A stretch of DNA of 36,083 nucleotides from Planctomycetota bacterium (GTDB lineage: Bacteria > Planctomycetota > Phycisphaerae > WQYP01). Each line of letters begins with the position of its first letter. Within the stretch, counting starts at the first letter, position 1. The position numbers and the translations under genes were made by a program. Positions 8,510 to 16,767 of this stretch are shown in pieces. Location of the stretch: the NCBI GenBank assembly GCA_021798635.1, contig JAJZGH010000012.1, forward strand, positions 1 to 36,083, in the 5' to 3' direction. The notes beneath the pieces are model-generated. The model was not told where the DNA came from, ran no database searches, and saw only the letters and a list, made by a program, of their open reading frames with translations.

Positions 8510-10399
8510 TCACGGATTGTTATTTTGCCCGGTTGCCGGCGGTGGCGCACCAATTTCATTACTCAAATTATTAAGCTTTTGCAACTGCGGATCTGTGGAA
8601 TCCCATTGGGAATTCCGCAGGTGTAATTGATGATCCGGCCCGTCAAGAATTACGTTGACACTCTGATCGACCGGCTGCTTGACGGCATCCACCAGCAAAT
8701 ATCCCGTGGCAAAGTTCACGAGTTTAGGTGCCAATGTACCATTGCTGGTGATGACTGATATGGACTCCCGGTTACCAATCGGCTCGCCTAAACGCACCGT
8801 CTGACTTCCGTCAAGCCATTGACCGCGAACCCATTTGAACAGTTGGAAGGAAACAGCCCCACGTGATACCTGCGCACTGGAAATAAAGAAATAGAGGTCA
8901 CTGTTGACCCGCATCGATGCGCTGGGCAGGCTCCAGGGCGATTTCAACCACTGCTGATGGCGCAGCGCGGGCTTATCGAGCCGGTTGGGGAAATTAAATA
9001 CCGGATTGTACATGACCACCCGAATTTCATACCGATACGTATCACCGGGAGTTACATGCGTATCATAGAATCGCACCGGGACTTCCGTCATATCCGTCAT
9101 GCTGGCCGGACCGGTGGTCGGAGGTGAGTTAGTGCCATTGAATCCGGGGGGCGTAAAGCCCCCGGGAAATCCATTGGGTATTGCCGGGTTATTGCCGTTG
9201 GTTGTCGCCGACTGACCCGGCAGGGTCAGTGACGGCAACTGAACCTGCTGCGACTGCTGCGCCTGAACCTGAAACGGCGACAAGGTCGGCGTTGTGGGTT
9301 GCGGCTGTTGACGCGCCTGCGGTTGCGGAGGAGTAGGCATTCCGCCCGGAGGGCCAAAACCGCCAGGGGGGCCGAACCCCCCGGGAGGGCCAAAACCGCC
9401 GGGAGGACCAAAACCGCCCGGCGGACCGTTATTTATTGGCGGCATCGGATGCGGGCGCTGGGAATTAGGTGTCGGTGTAGTCGCCCGACGCTGAACCTGT
9501 TGCGTGGCATAAAAAGGCGGATCTAAAATTTCAGAAACAATTCCGTCTAGCTGTCCCAGCAATGTGAACCGCTGACTGTAGCCCAGGGAACTGAAATTCA
9601 AGCTCGGCAAAGGAGCAAGATTCAAACCCTTGATGTTTTTCCACGCGGACCAGCGGCCATCCGCCAAAAGGCGCTGGCGGCGGACTGCCACCCGGTAAAA
9701 AGCCGTTATCTGATAGGGCGATGGCAGCGCCGCCTGATTAGCGGTGAGTTTTTTATCCTTGGCGGTCAGGCTGGCCAACCACTTAGCCATGGGAAAACTG
9801 GTTTTCAGCGTTACCCAGAACATTCCCTTGGTCGGCAGATTACCGGTGCCATTCATATTGTTAAAATTGTTCATGTAATTCGCCGGGTTGGTGTTTCCCG
9901 GAAAACCGTTGTTGCCGGCCGCGTTCCCGGTGGAACCTGATGTGGAAGGTAAATAGACGACCGCCTGCGATTGACTGGCTTTCGGTTTGGCGAGAGCCGG
10001 CGCGGAAGCTGTCATGAATATTAAACCCTGTCCATGCCGCCCGGCAGTCATTTGCAGCGCGCTGTTGTAGGGCGCAAATGGCACTTGGGACACAGCTACC
10101 AACGTTTGGGGCAGCGGATTAGTTTGTTTGGCGACCAGATCTTTGACGTAATTAGGTAGATGACCGATGTGAATGGTTCGGTTCTGTTGGTTACGGATTG
10201 CCAAATCAAGAGATCGCACTTGCGACGTGATAACTGAACCCACATCAGCCGGTGCCACCATGGAGCCCGACTGCACCGGCGACGAAACCTGATTGGGATC
10301 ATGCACAAAATTCTTGTAAACCAGCCAGCCTGCAAAAAGCACACCGATTCCAAGAACGAGCTTTTCCACATGTCGCTCTATGGGATTAATATTCTTCAT
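8510..10399 (-). CDS. Bitopic pilus/secretion-cluster protein with GGFGPP repeats (function unknown)
   Basis: I do not recognise a named family for this 629-aa protein. A short cytoplasmic N-terminus is followed by one membrane helix (about residues 13-30, EKLVLGIGVLFAGWLVYKNF), so most of the protein is periplasmic. A proline/glutamine-rich middle carries four GPPGGF units plus a GPPGGM at about residues 321-354. The C-terminal part (VPVRFYDTHVTPGDTYRYEIRVVMYNP) looks like a beta-rich domain, and a GQNNNP tail ends the protein. I chose the ATG at 10399 over the TTG at 10405; a GGTGA lies about 7 bases upstream. It follows the 500-aa gene by 37 bases. By position it could take the role of PilO/PilP, linking the inner-membrane platform to the secretin. 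That is inferred from gene order only. Confidence 0.85.
   Translation of the reverse strand: MKNINPIERHVEKLVLGIGVLFAGWLVYKNFVHDPNQVSSPVQSGSMVAPADVGSVITSQVRSLDLAIRNQQNRTIHIGHLPNYVKDLVAKQTNPLPQTLVAVSQVPFAPYNSALQMTAGRHGQGLIFMTASAPALAKPKASQSQAVVYLPSTSGSTGNAAGNNGFPGNTNPANYMNNFNNMNGTGNLPTKGMFWVTLKTSFPMAKWLASLTAKDKKLTANQAALPSPYQITAFYRVAVRRQRLLADGRWSAWKNIKGLNLAPLPSLNFSSLGYSQRFTLLGQLDGIVSEILDPPFYATQQVQRRATTPTPNSQRPHPMPPINNGPPGGFGPPGGFGPPGGFGPPGGFGPPGGMPTPPQPQARQQPQPTTPTLSPFQVQAQQSQQVQLPSLTLPGQSATTNGNNPAIPNGFPGGFTPPGFNGTNSPPTTGPASMTDMTEVPVRFYDTHVTPGDTYRYEIRVVMYNPVFNFPNRLDKPALRHQQWLKSPWSLPSASMRVNSDLYFFISSAQVSRGAVSFQLFKWVRGQWLDGSQTVRLGEPIGNRESISVITSNGTLAPKLVNFATGYLLVDAVKQPVDQSVNVILDGPDHQLHLRNSQWDSTDPQLQKLNNLSNEIGAPPPATGQNNNP
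9340..9427 (-). repeat. Tandem 18-bp repeats encoding GPPGGF (629-aa gene)
   Basis: About five adjacent 18-bp units encode GPPGGF, the last ending in Met. The units differ from each other almost only at third codon positions (for example GGT CCT CCC versus GGC CCC CCT), so the peptide is more conserved than the DNA. Confidence 0.9.
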
Positions 10400-10436
10400 G
10401 GTCAATCACCAAAATCCGTTCTGAACTTATGGAAAC

Positions 10437-11939
10437 TCACGGTTGTGCCGCCGTCGTCGTCTTCAACAAACTAAGCCGAGCGCGATACGCCGGAGGCATC
10501 AAAGGTTTATTCCACGGCGTGCAAAATAGCGCTTCCATTAAAATGTCCACCCGAACTGCGGGGACCTTTCCGTAAACATAACCATCGGTAATGGCACGGA
10601 TTGGATCAACCGACGCGATGTTCATCTGCAAAACAGTATACCCGTTATTCTCGCGATAGAGTTGGTTGATAAAGTCATTGACTTTATCCGCCTGCACAAC
10701 CACGCTTAACGCCACGAGGGTGATCTGATGCTTGGCATTGCTGAAGTGATTGGTCAGTATTGCACCCGTCGTCGCGCCGGCGGTCGCGCCAGCGCCTGCG
10801 GTGGCACCGCCCGGACCCCCGGGAAGACCGCCGGGCGGGCCAAAGCCGCCGGGGGGTCCGAAACCACCCGGAGGGCCAAAGCCACCGGGGGGCATCCCCG
10901 GCATCTGGCCGCCGGTAAATCCGCCCGGAGTGCTGGTCGATTGCGCGGGAAGCGCTCCTAAGAATAGTCCGCCGTCCGGCACTAATACCGCACCATTACC
11001 CGATTGCTGCGATTGCGACGCTTGTGCCCCCGTCAAAGCTGCCGGAGCATCGGTACCGATGGTAATACGAATCAGCCGCTTCACCGGCGATAAACTGACA
11101 TTCGGACTGCTCTGATTCATGGCCACGATGGCGTTGACAATATCATTTTGAATCCAGGAATCAACAAATGCTTCGTATATTTGCGACGACGTCGGAAGAT
11201 GACGGCTTAGCACGAAATTGCGCTCCTGAAAGCTATCCCGACGTGCATACACTTTGCATTTTGCGGCCGCCAGAAACACCTGGCGACGGATAATTGCATT
11301 CTCAATTTTATTCTGCTCGGACGTGCTGGCCGCGCCGCCGCTCTGAAAGCCTTGAGGCATTGCGTCTTCCATGCGTTTCAAACGGGCGTTTACCAGATCA
11401 CTGATACTTTCCTTACTCGGCGGGCGGCCGGCGTCCAAGCGGGTCAGAAAGCAATATTTGTTTTGCTTATTGTTCACGAACAGCCGCCGATACTGCCGTC
11501 GGAAGGCCCGCCTGGTCGTTAAAAACCGCGGGGGATTCGGCAGCATACCAGCCATGGGCATGCCTGCCAGCAGGGGAATTTCATGGTGCCGCGGATCTCT
11601 GACGATCTGACCCTGAGCGTTAAATTCCACACGTCCCCAGGCGTTAAGTGTGATATATTCCTGTTTAACAGACTTGGATTGTGACTCGATATAGGTCTGA
11701 ACTTTCAGCCGCGCTGCAATAATTGGCGGTGTCACCGGGGCGTTGTAACGCTTATGACCCGGAATATGGATGGACGTCGTCCGCAGACTTTGTGCGACCT
11801 GCGCCTGCGATAATGCCGATTTCATTCTGCTGCGCAGCTTGGCTCCCATGGAACTCAAGGGATAGAAAAGCACCACCACGGACGCCAATATCACAATGCC
11901 GCATATAATCGGTATCAGATTGGCTTTGATAAATTTCAT
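10437..11939 (-). CDS. Bitopic pilus/secretion-cluster protein with GGFGPP repeats (PilO-like position)
   Basis: This 500-aa protein starts MKFIKANL and has one strongly hydrophobic helix (about residues 8-28), so its bulk should be periplasmic. Residues about 345-378 hold the PPGGFG repeat followed by Gly/Ala-rich linker sequence. After the repeats a short domain (about 400-475: HQITLVALSVVVQADKVNDF, then QLYRENNGYTVLQM) has the alternating pattern of the ferredoxin-like fold seen in PilO/GspM. That fold call is an inference without alignment. The ATG at 11939 has a strong GGAGG 6 bases upstream. The pilM-like gene ends about 136 bases upstream, and the 629-aa gene starts 37 bases downstream. 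No catalytic motif is visible. Confidence 0.85.
   Translation of the reverse strand: MKFIKANLIPIICGIVILASVVVLFYPLSSMGAKLRSRMKSALSQAQVAQSLRTTSIHIPGHKRYNAPVTPPIIAARLKVQTYIESQSKSVKQEYITLNAWGRVEFNAQGQIVRDPRHHEIPLLAGMPMAGMLPNPPRFLTTRRAFRRQYRRLFVNNKQNKYCFLTRLDAGRPPSKESISDLVNARLKRMEDAMPQGFQSGGAASTSEQNKIENAIIRRQVFLAAAKCKVYARRDSFQERNFVLSRHLPTSSQIYEAFVDSWIQNDIVNAIVAMNQSSPNVSLSPVKRLIRITIGTDAPAALTGAQASQSQQSGNGAVLVPDGGLFLGALPAQSTSTPGGFTGGQMPGMPPGGFGPPGGFGPPGGFGPPGGLPGGPGGATAGAGATAGATTGAILTNHFSNAKHQITLVALSVVVQADKVNDFINQLYRENNGYTVLQMNIASVDPIRAITDGYVYGKVPAVRVDILMEALFCTPWNKPLMPPAYRARLSLLKTTTAAQP
10806..10903 (-). repeat. Tandem GGFGPP-coding repeats (500-aa gene)
   Basis: Three to four 18-bp units encode PPGGFG and are flanked by degenerate Gly/Pro codons. 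As in the neighbouring genes, unit-to-unit differences are mainly at silent positions. Confidence 0.88.
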
Positions 11940-12075
11940 CCAAACCTCCAGCCAGTTGCATGAATCCCAGTAGTTCGGTTTTCATCCAGCTCGCGTTATC
12001 GGCATACGTCTGCAAGCCACTTGCTAAAACCCGCTCTTCAGTCGAGCGGTGCGCACACACATCTACATACAACAT

Positions 12076-14232
12076 TCAGTGTATGTACACGTTGACTATC
12101 ATCTGAAACGCGGTGGCATCGCTCAGAGAAGCCTTAGTATTGGGGTCAATGGCCCCCGGAATACCTCCGGAGCTTTGGCTGTTAAAGCTAAAGCCCGCAC
12201 CTCCGCCAGATGGCATTCCGCCGGGAGCAAATCCCCCCGGAGGGCCAAAGCCCCCCGGCGGCCCGAAACCTCCCGGAGGACCAAATCCCCCGGGCGGCCC
12301 GAAGCCGCCCTGCGGCATTCCACCCGGAAACGTCGGTAGATTGTTTTGCGGAATCGAATTTTGGTTCTGGCTGTTTGCCGGCGCGGTGGTCGTAACTTTA
12401 GGTAAATACGCGGGAAGAAAAACCCCGGAGAACGGCCCAAGGGCCGCCCCCCATGGAATAAAGCCCAAGCTGCCTGAATTCGCGCCCCCACCCCCGCCGC
12501 CCAGCAAATCGCCAATCCGCGATGTGGCCAGCGACCCTTTGACAATCTTAATGGTGAACGGTTTCTTCGCCCCCGGACCGCCCAGTTTCTGCAAGCGATC
12601 TTGAAATTCCTGCAGAATTCTTCCCCAGTCCCGATACGGCGTGTAACCGCTTATGACCAGTTGGAACCCACCACCTGACGGCGCTGCCGCTGCGGCAGCG
12701 CCGGGCGTCGTCGCCGGTGTAGCCGACATGGCGGGCTGATTATTATTTCCCGAGGCAAGTTGATTCGATAACACCGTTTCATAGGTGGAATTCACGGATT
12801 GCAACACAATTTTCCAGGAATTCGGATTTTTTATACCGGCGGGCTTTTTGGTCATCGCCTGCGGTAATGATTGATATAACGTTTGAATAATTTGTGGCCA
12901 GATTTCCCGCTTCTTACCCAAATCCAGATAGTAGTTAATTTTGGCAACGTTGGCCTGGTACGTGTTGCTGATAGATGTATAGTGCGTGCGCAGCGCCGAT
13001 TCGGAAAGAATATGCGTCTTAGCTTGCTGAACTTCCGGCGTATGAACGCTGGAGTCAAACGCCGAGGCATCCATTGAATAGCGCGCCGCCGATGCCGCGG
13101 CCCCCAGAACAAACAAGGCCGCGGTTGCCGCAAACCAGGGATATTTCTTACGCCAGATCATCTGCCGGGCAATTTCCACCGGCAGCAAATTGGTGTTGAT
13201 CGTCGCCAGGCCGACGCCTTGCAGCGCCAAACCATACGCCGCGGTCATACCCAGCGCCTGATCACTTAAGCCCGCCGCCATCTTGGCGTCTTCCACTTCA
13301 ATTTTTGTAAAGCCGTCAAGCCGCGCCACTTCCATGCCCAGATACTGCTGAAGATACTTCTGCAAATTAGACAGGCGGAAGGGATTCCCCATGCCGATAA
13401 TTTGCTCCACGCGGCTTTCGCGATGGGAACTGTTGTAGTATCCGATGGAGCGTTGAATTTCCGCGACAACATCCGCGAAGGTCGGCCGCATCGCCTGAAA
13501 AATCTGCCGGGCGTATTTACTGGTGGCGGCCGTCTTCTTAAGGGATTCCGCCTTTTTGAACGCGAAGCGGAAACTTTTTGCCAGTGATTCGGTAAAACTG
13601 TTGCCGCCCAGATTAATGTTACGCAGCCATAATCTTCCCTGATCCACCACAATCATATCTGTATGGTCAGCTCCGATGTCCAGGAAGATTGTCCCCTTAT
13701 CCAATCCTTTGCCTTCATGAACTACCGCGTTGTACACCGCAAGGGGGGCCAGTTGCAGACCATGAACCGTGATACCCAGGGACTGAAAATCAGCCAGTAT
13801 CGCCCCCACCAGATCGGTTTTTATGGCGAATATTCCGATTTCAACATCCGGACTATCCGGATTACGGAAGCTGTGATAATCCCAATTAACCTGATCCAGC
13901 GGGAAAGGAATCTGCTGTATCGCTTCAAAACGCACAATTTCCGGAATTTTACGCGGTTCCACCGGCGGCAACTTCACAAATCGCGAAAAACTCGTGGCAC
14001 CCGGTGCACCGATATAAACCTGTTCACCATGCAAGGAATACCGTTCAAGAAATCGCGCCAGACTCTCACGCACGATCTCCCGCCGATCCACATCCGGCTC
14101 GCTTAAAAAATGCCCATGCTCAATAACTTCCATGGCCTCAAGAAATACCTTGTCGCCATCGCGGCGGAGCTTAATAGCTTTAATCGCCGTCGTTCCGACA
14201 TCGATACCCCATGCTGATTGTGAACTGGCCAT
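12076..14232 (-). CDS. pilM: Type IV pilus assembly PilM, apparently fused to a PilN-like bitopic domain
   Basis: This 718-aa protein is about twice the length of ordinary PilM (about 350). Residues 1-350 form an actin-like ATPase: GIDVGTTAIKAIKL at the phosphate-1 loop, FLDIGADHTDMIVVDQG at phosphate-2, and QIIGMGNPFRLSNLQKY near the adenosine site. A membrane helix follows (about residues 364-386, PWFAATAALFVLGAAASAA), then a helical and a small alpha/beta segment as in PilN/GspL. The C-terminal end carries GGFGPP repeats (about 638-670). PilM normally binds the cytoplasmic tail of PilN, so a fusion would make that link permanent. The frame extends to 14310, but the ATG at 14232 has GGAGG 6 bases upstream and begins the conserved MASSQSAWGIDVG. 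It is the first gene of the operon. Confidence 0.92.
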   Translation of the reverse strand: MASSQSAWGIDVGTTAIKAIKLRRDGDKVFLEAMEVIEHGHFLSEPDVDRREIVRESLARFLERYSLHGEQVYIGAPGATSFSRFVKLPPVEPRKIPEIVRFEAIQQIPFPLDQVNWDYHSFRNPDSPDVEIGIFAIKTDLVGAILADFQSLGITVHGLQLAPLAVYNAVVHEGKGLDKGTIFLDIGADHTDMIVVDQGRLWLRNINLGGNSFTESLAKSFRFAFKKAESLKKTAATSKYARQIFQAMRPTFADVVAEIQRSIGYYNSSHRESRVEQIIGMGNPFRLSNLQKYLQQYLGMEVARLDGFTKIEVEDAKMAAGLSDQALGMTAAYGLALQGVGLATINTNLLPVEIARQMIWRKKYPWFAATAALFVLGAAASAARYSMDASAFDSSVHTPEVQQAKTHILSESALRTHYTSISNTYQANVAKINYYLDLGKKREIWPQIIQTLYQSLPQAMTKKPAGIKNPNSWKIVLQSVNSTYETVLSNQLASGNNNQPAMSATPATTPGAAAAAAPSGGGFQLVISGYTPYRDWGRILQEFQDRLQKLGGPGAKKPFTIKIVKGSLATSRIGDLLGGGGGGANSGSLGFIPWGAALGPFSGVFLPAYLPKVTTTAPANSQNQNSIPQNNLPTFPGGMPQGGFGPPGGFGPPGGFGPPGGFGPPGGFAPGGMPSGGGAGFSFNSQSSGGIPGAIDPNTKASLSDATAFQMIVNVYIH
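12222..12327 (-). repeat. Tandem GGFGPP-coding repeats (pilM C-terminus)
   Basis: Four complete GGFGPP units plus degenerate flanking units (FPGGMPQ before, FAPGGMPSGGG after) are coded by 18-bp tandem repeats with silent variation. This is the third copy of the same repeat type within 3 kb. Confidence 0.9.
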
Positions 14233-14461
14233 GAAGACCTCCGGCAAGCTCCGATGCAACCCCCGGGCGTCGCGTGTTGAATCAAACTTGATCCGACACA
14301 CCCTTGGCATATCTTACGCCGAGCCACAGCTCAACGAAAGTCTACTCCGCCTCGTCGCCCGGTTGAGAATCAGGGATCGCCACCCCCGAACAAAAAATTT
14401 AACCCGCTGCTTCGCCACGACTTCGGTCAAAGGCGCCGCGCAGGCTCGCATCAGTGTCCTT

Positions 14462-14490
14462 AATAAAACCCAGATTACATGATTCGTCAA
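14462..14490 (-). promoter_or_regulatory. Candidate promoter of the pilM-secretin operon
   Basis: On the minus strand TTGACG (14485-14490) and TTTATT (14462-14467) are separated by 17 bases. The -35 is near consensus and the -10 matches four of six positions. It would give a leader of roughly 220 bases before the pilM ATG. Confidence 0.35.
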
Positions 14491-14630
14491 GCAAAAAGAA
14501 TCAATTTTTTTCTTTCCCGCTCCCCTGCTAGCGGAATTTGCCGCGCCGACATCTCTCACAAAACCCTTTAGATCATGCCATGCCGGCCTTTGGGGATTAC
14601 TATTTTACTTATCTTTGCTGAAAATTCTGC

Positions 14631-14636
14631 TACAAT
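14631..14636 (+). promoter_or_regulatory. -10 box abutting the lipoprotein start
   Basis: TACAAT ends 8 bases before the ATG at 14645. There is no Shine-Dalgarno sequence in between, only an A-rich stretch. The predicted transcript would begin within about 2 bases of the start codon. The -35 region is weak (TTATCT, 16 bases upstream). Confidence 0.5.
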
Positions 14637-14644
14637 AAAAAACT

Positions 14645-15367
14645 ATGAAATTATATCGTCCGCCATTACTGATGCTTACGTTTCTCGCGGCAACGCTCGC
14701 CGGATGCCACTCTTCCATCGTGCCTTTAAAGCCTTCGGCATTAGGCCCGCCATGGGCGTTAAGCCGGCATCCACAATCCGCTCATCCCGCAACTCGATCA
14801 GTTGGCACGCTCACGCGGGCTACCCGTCATGCTCCCGCGCATTCCACCACGGCCGTTAACGGGACGTGGTTTATCAATGCCCGCAATGGCACATCCCGAA
14901 AAATTGCCATCGCCCGTTACAAAAATATCTGGCGACAAACTCAACACCTTTTGATCCGCATGGGTTATACCATTCAATGGGCCAGCTACCGTCTGGGCGT
15001 TATCACCACCCGCTACAGAACCGGCCCGGAAATCCTGCAATGGTGGCGACCGGACGCCACAACCTTTCCGGAACTTATGGAAGGCACGATAAACACCTTT
15101 CGCCGAACGCTACGCATTGTTATCCGCCGCTCCGCCAAGCCCCATACGTTTTCCATCACTGTTGAGGCTCTCGTGGAGCGTCAGGAAAACCCACAAGGGG
15201 CGGTGGGAAATGTCGCATTTTTTGGAGCCTCGGCCTTCGGCAACAGTCCGCTGCCATTGAATTCCCATCATCTCAAGCCTTCCGCCGGAGGCTCGTATTG
15301 GATGCGGGTGGGCCACGACCCGGCATTGGAAGAAAAAATCCTTCGTCGCTTACTGCACAAATTGTGA
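14645..15367 (+). CDS. Putative lipoprotein of unknown function
   Basis: This 240-aa protein begins with a lipoprotein signal (MKLYRPPLLMLTFLAATLAG followed by Cys21), which predicts lipid attachment after cleavage at LAG-C. A variable, low-complexity spacer rich in Pro, His, Ala and Thr follows. The conserved-looking core (about residues 85-185) contains WRQTQHLLIRMGYTIQWASY, ITTRY, a Trp-Trp-x-Pro-Asp segment and TFRRTLRIVIRR. The pattern resembles small envelope lipoproteins with a helix plus beta-sheet domain, loosely like BamC modules. This is only an impression and I assign no function. It is followed by a small membrane protein gene on the same strand, about 115 bases away. The start lacks a ribosome site but lies just behind a -10 box, which suggests a leaderless mRNA. 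Confidence 0.75.
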   Translation: MKLYRPPLLMLTFLAATLAGCHSSIVPLKPSALGPPWALSRHPQSAHPATRSVGTLTRATRHAPAHSTTAVNGTWFINARNGTSRKIAIARYKNIWRQTQHLLIRMGYTIQWASYRLGVITTRYRTGPEILQWWRPDATTFPELMEGTINTFRRTLRIVIRRSAKPHTFSITVEALVERQENPQGAVGNVAFFGASAFGNSPLPLNSHHLKPSAGGSYWMRVGHDPALEEKILRRLLHKL

Positions 15368-15483
15368 ACCCGCAGTGCCGACTGGACAACCGGCCATCTC
15401 CAGGCATAACATCCCTGACCGGGATTTTGTGGGAAGAAAAGGCGGTGTTCAGGGCCGCAGGCGGGCAAGGAGTATTTCACACT

Positions 15484-15897
15484 ATGGCCCAAAACGTGCT
15501 GTCCATTTTTAACGATCTCTGGCGATTGTTGCAATTCCTGGGCAAGAAGATGCTTTGGATTATTCTGGGATGGATTGTTGTTTATTTTTTATCCCAGCTT
15601 TTTTCCAAAGGGTCCTGGATACTGGTGGAACCTGTTATCGGTGCTGTCGCCGGTGCGGTGGCAGGCTGGGAAATTGCGGATGACGCGGTGTCAGAAGCGG
15701 GTTTCACGGGGATCGTTCTCTGGGTCTTACTGGTGCTGTCATGCTGGATTCCCATTTGGGCCACGCAGGGCGTCATGCAATGGATTATGACCGCCGCCCT
15801 GGGGTGGAAAATGACGTTTGGACAGTGGATGCTTCTGACGATGGCCACAATTTTCAGCCTCATTGCATCCATCTGGCGAGCCTTGGCTGATGATTAA
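15484..15897 (+). CDS. Small integral membrane protein, function unknown
   Basis: This 137-aa protein has three to four hydrophobic helices: MLWIILGWIVVYFLSQLF, VIGAVAGAVAGWEI, GIVLWVLLVLSCWIPIW and WMLLTMATIFSLIASIW. The open frame runs upstream to 15298, into the lipoprotein gene. The ATG at 15484 has AAGGAG 9 bases upstream and gives a clean N-terminus (MAQNVLSIFNDLW), so I chose it. I recognise no family or catalytic motif. It follows the lipoprotein on the same strand, which suggests but does not prove a joint envelope role. Confidence 0.7.
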   Translation: MAQNVLSIFNDLWRLLQFLGKKMLWIILGWIVVYFLSQLFSKGSWILVEPVIGAVAGAVAGWEIADDAVSEAGFTGIVLWVLLVLSCWIPIWATQGVMQWIMTAALGWKMTFGQWMLLTMATIFSLIASIWRALADD

Positions 15898-16008
15898 AGT
15901 TTCAGTACCGAGGAATTTAATTTTTTCCATACCATGAGGTTATGGGGCAGCACTCTGAATATGGACACCCGACTTAAAAGAAAGTCAGAAAAAATTTTGG
16001 TCGCCGCT

Positions 16009-16036
16009 TTGAACCTTGGTCCGGACTTGCTATAAT
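16009..16036 (+). promoter_or_regulatory. Promoter of the glycerophosphodiesterase-rho operon (leaderless)
   Basis: TTGAAC (16009-16014), a 16-base spacer and a perfect TATAAT (16031-16036) are followed by only 6 bases before the ATG at 16043. The expected transcription start is therefore the A of the start codon. Confidence 0.75.
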
Positions 16037-16042
16037 GTGGGC

Positions 16043-16762
16043 ATGGCTAACGCTGCCGTGATGGCTATTGCCCATCGGGGAGCATCCGCTGAAGCCCCAG
16101 AAAACACCGTGGCCGCTTTCGACGAGGCAATTCGACTCGGCGCTCGAGCTGTGGAGATGGATGTGCGTCTTTGCAAAGACGGCATTCCCGTTATTCTGCA
16201 TGATCCGACGGTGGATAGAACCACCAACGGTACCGGGGCAGTGGCTGATCTCACGAGACTCGATTTACTGAGATTCGACGCCGGGTCTTGGAAACACCCG
16301 CGTTTTGCCGGCACACGCATTCCGCTTTTAACCGAAGCGTTGCAGGCCGTCAGTGATGACGCCATCGCGGTTTTAGAACTGAAGGAGGCGATCGACCCGA
16401 AGATGCTGCGGCGAATCCTGGATGAATTCGCCCCGCGTGACCGGTCGATCATGCTGAGCTTTGAGTACGATATTCTGAAAGCTGTCCGCAGAGAAATGCC
16501 CCATGCGGCCCTGGGCCTGCTAAGTGACTCATGGCAGCCGGATTTACCCGAACGTTGTGTTACGCTGGGAGCGGGGATCCTGGCATTAAATACCGGGGCT
16601 CTAAGTATCGAACGAATCCGGTCCGCCCGCGAACAACATTTGCGGGTATGGACTTATACCCCCAACGACGCTGGTTCTGTGGCCGCGTGTGCGGCCATCG
16701 GCGTGGAAGGAATTATTACGGATCATCCTGAATTGATCCGCCCGGCGGCTAATCGGAGTTGA
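16043..16762 (+). CDS. Glycerophosphodiester phosphodiesterase
   Basis: This 239-aa GDPD/UgpQ-type enzyme hydrolyses glycerophosphodiesters to glycerol 3-phosphate and an alcohol, recycling deacylated phospholipids. The N-terminal AIAHRGAS carries catalytic His11 and Arg12. EMDVRL gives the metal ligands Glu38 and Asp40, and LHDP carries the second catalytic His53. ENTVAAF and the late GVEGIITDHPE are also family signatures. There is no signal peptide, so it is probably cytoplasmic. The open frame extends to a TTG at 16016, but that lies inside the -35/-10 promoter. The ATG at 16043 lies 6 bases after TATAAT. Its stop overlaps the region of the rho start, so the two genes are very likely translationally coupled. 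Confidence 0.92.
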   Translation: MANAAVMAIAHRGASAEAPENTVAAFDEAIRLGARAVEMDVRLCKDGIPVILHDPTVDRTTNGTGAVADLTRLDLLRFDAGSWKHPRFAGTRIPLLTEALQAVSDDAIAVLELKEAIDPKMLRRILDEFAPRDRSIMLSFEYDILKAVRREMPHAALGLLSDSWQPDLPERCVTLGAGILALNTGALSIERIRSAREQHLRVWTYTPNDAGSVAACAAIGVEGIITDHPELIRPAANRS

Positions 16763-16767
16763 CTGAA

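Larger units (their letters stand above)
14233..14644. other. Intergenic region between divergent operons
   Basis: About 410 bases lie between the pilM operon (minus) and the lipoprotein gene (plus). It contains A/T-rich stretches near 14490-14515, the candidate pilM promoter and the lipoprotein -10 box. An 81-codon GTG frame at 14314-14559 (minus) is Arg/Cys-rich and has no ribosome site, so I do not call it a gene. Confidence 0.7.

Noticed and set aside
9340..12327. Collagen-like domains from the GPP triplets
   Set aside because: The unit is GPPGGF, so glycine is not at every third position and a collagen triple helix cannot form.
14314..14559. 81-codon minus-strand frame between pilM and the lipoprotein gene
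   Set aside because: It has a GTG start without ribosome site and an Arg/Cys/Ser-rich composition, and it overlaps the best candidate promoter for pilM.
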